Assembly (NCBI GenBank): GCA_003644325.1
Contig: QNCA01000079.1
Coordinates: 1 to 6,559, forward strand
Direction: 5' to 3'
Length of the DNA: 6,559 nucleotides
From: Planctomycetota bacterium
Lineage (GTDB): Bacteria > Planctomycetota > B129-G9
Notes under the pieces: generated by a model
Databases searched by the model: none
Told to the model about the DNA's origin: nothing
The model's input: the letters and a program-made list of their open reading frames with translations, nothing else
Made by a program: the position numbers and the translations under genes
Shown: positions 5,997 through 6,559 of the stretch, in pieces
How positions within the stretch are numbered: the first letter of the stretch is position 1
Layout of the letters: the number at the start of each line of letters is the position of its first letter

Positions 5997-6559
5997 TCAT
6001 TTCGCCTCTTCGGCGTGGTGCTTGATGGAGCGGCCTTCGGCCATGAATACGACTTCTTCGGCTATGTTGGTGGCAAGGTCCGCGATGCGTTCGAGATGTC
6101 GGACTGCAAGCAGCAATTGCGTGGCGGCGTCAACGCAGCCGGGATCATCTTTCATCATTCCAATCAACTCTTCGCTTATCGCCCTGTCGAGCGCATCGAC
6201 GGTGTCGTCTTCTCTGCAGACTGCCCTGGCAAGTTTTGTGTCGCCGTTCAGCAATGCTTCAAGGCTTTCGCGCACCATTTTGCGAACTACCGAGATTATT
6301 TCGTCAAAATCCAAAGGCGGATAGAATGCAGGGAACTTCAGCATCCTCCTGGCTTCCCGCGCGATGTTCGCAGCCAGGTCGCCCATGCGTTCCAGGTCGG
6401 TGTTGATTCTGAGAACGGCGGTGACGAAGCGCAGGTCCTGGGCGAAGGGCTGTTGTGTGGCGAGCAGTTTGAGGCAGCGCTGCTCGATGTCCATCTCCAT
6501 GCGGTCTATGTCCTGGTCGCCCGCGATGACCTCCGCCGCGAGAGCGGCGTCGCGCTCCC
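5997..6559 (-). CDS. phoU: Phosphate transport system regulatory protein PhoU (N-terminus outside window)
   Basis: PhoU is the cytoplasmic, often membrane-associated, negative regulator linking the Pst phosphate transporter to the PhoR/PhoB two-component system. The window holds the last 186 residues and the TGA stop (5999-5997). The frame stays open to the right edge, reading residues such as AEVIAGDQDIDRMEMDIEQR across 6500, so the Met at 6500 is internal; roughly 40-50 residues are missing against the usual 215-235. Two three-helix repeats are recognisable by the metal-binding ExxxD motifs LERMGDLAANI and LERIADLATNI (Glu56-Asp60 and Glu156-Asp160, counted from the first residue in the window). 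The pst genes usually lie upstream of phoU, here beyond the right edge. No clear terminator is seen in the 111 bases between its stop and repeat copy C, although that repeat's hairpins could serve. Confidence 0.95.
   Translation of the reverse strand, partial: ERDAALAAEVIAGDQDIDRMEMDIEQRCLKLLATQQPFAQDLRFVTAVLRINTDLERMGDLAANIAREARRMLKFPAFYPPLDFDEIISVVRKMVRESLEALLNGDTKLARAVCREDDTVDALDRAISEELIGMMKDDPGCVDAATQLLLAVRHLERIADLATNIAEEVVFMAEGRSIKHHAEEAK

Noticed and set aside
5997..6500. A complete 167-residue PhoU starting at the Met at 6500
   Set aside because: The frame continues open to the window edge with PhoU-like residues, so this Met is internal and the gene is simply cut by the window.

Overview
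The window is ordinary bacterial chromosome of moderately high GC. It carries five protein genes, one tRNA gene and unusually informative intergenic DNA. The gene set (acyl-CoA dehydrogenase, rpsO, pnp, a cold-shock protein, tRNA-Leu, phoU), sigma70-like promoters, Shine-Dalgarno sites and a tRNA with encoded CCA all indicate a bacterium. I cannot name the phylum from the sequence. The mixture of fatty-acid or amino-acid oxidation capacity with intergenic GGTGACAGTCACC palindromes would suit a deep-branching, probably Gram-negative environmental lineage, but that is inference.

Layout from left to right: a palindromic repeat (1-139, cut by the window edge); a bidirectional-looking terminator; a leftward acyl-CoA dehydrogenase gene (210-1355, GTG start) with its own ribosome binding site; a second, degraded repeat copy (1487-1605); a strong promoter and structured leader for rpsO (1883-2152); a 360-base structured gap; pnp (2513-4720, GTG start); a 314-base gap with possible RNA structure; a CspA-type cold-shock gene (5035-5235) with a strong terminator; a tRNA-Leu(GAG) gene (5412-5499) with its own promoter and terminator; about 250 bases of non-coding DNA; a third repeat copy (5787-5885); and the 3' part of a leftward phoU gene that runs off the right edge.

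Functionally, rpsO-pnp is the classic conserved pair of ribosomal protein S15 and polynucleotide phosphorylase. As in enterobacteria, the DNA before each gene looks built for RNA-level control: three hairpins before rpsO, several before pnp, and a stem that would bury the pnp ribosome binding site. The cold-shock gene just downstream is a second RNA-binding protein gene with a long leader, so positions 1750-5290 form an RNA-metabolism block. The acyl-CoA dehydrogenase and phoU genes are on the opposite strand and are functionally unrelated.

No defence system, CRISPR array, transposase, phage gene or new multi-gene system is visible. The best candidates for something undescribed are the dispersed repeat family, whose copies at 91-139 and 5837-5885 match at 48 of 49 positions although their interiors differ, and the RNA structures around pnp.
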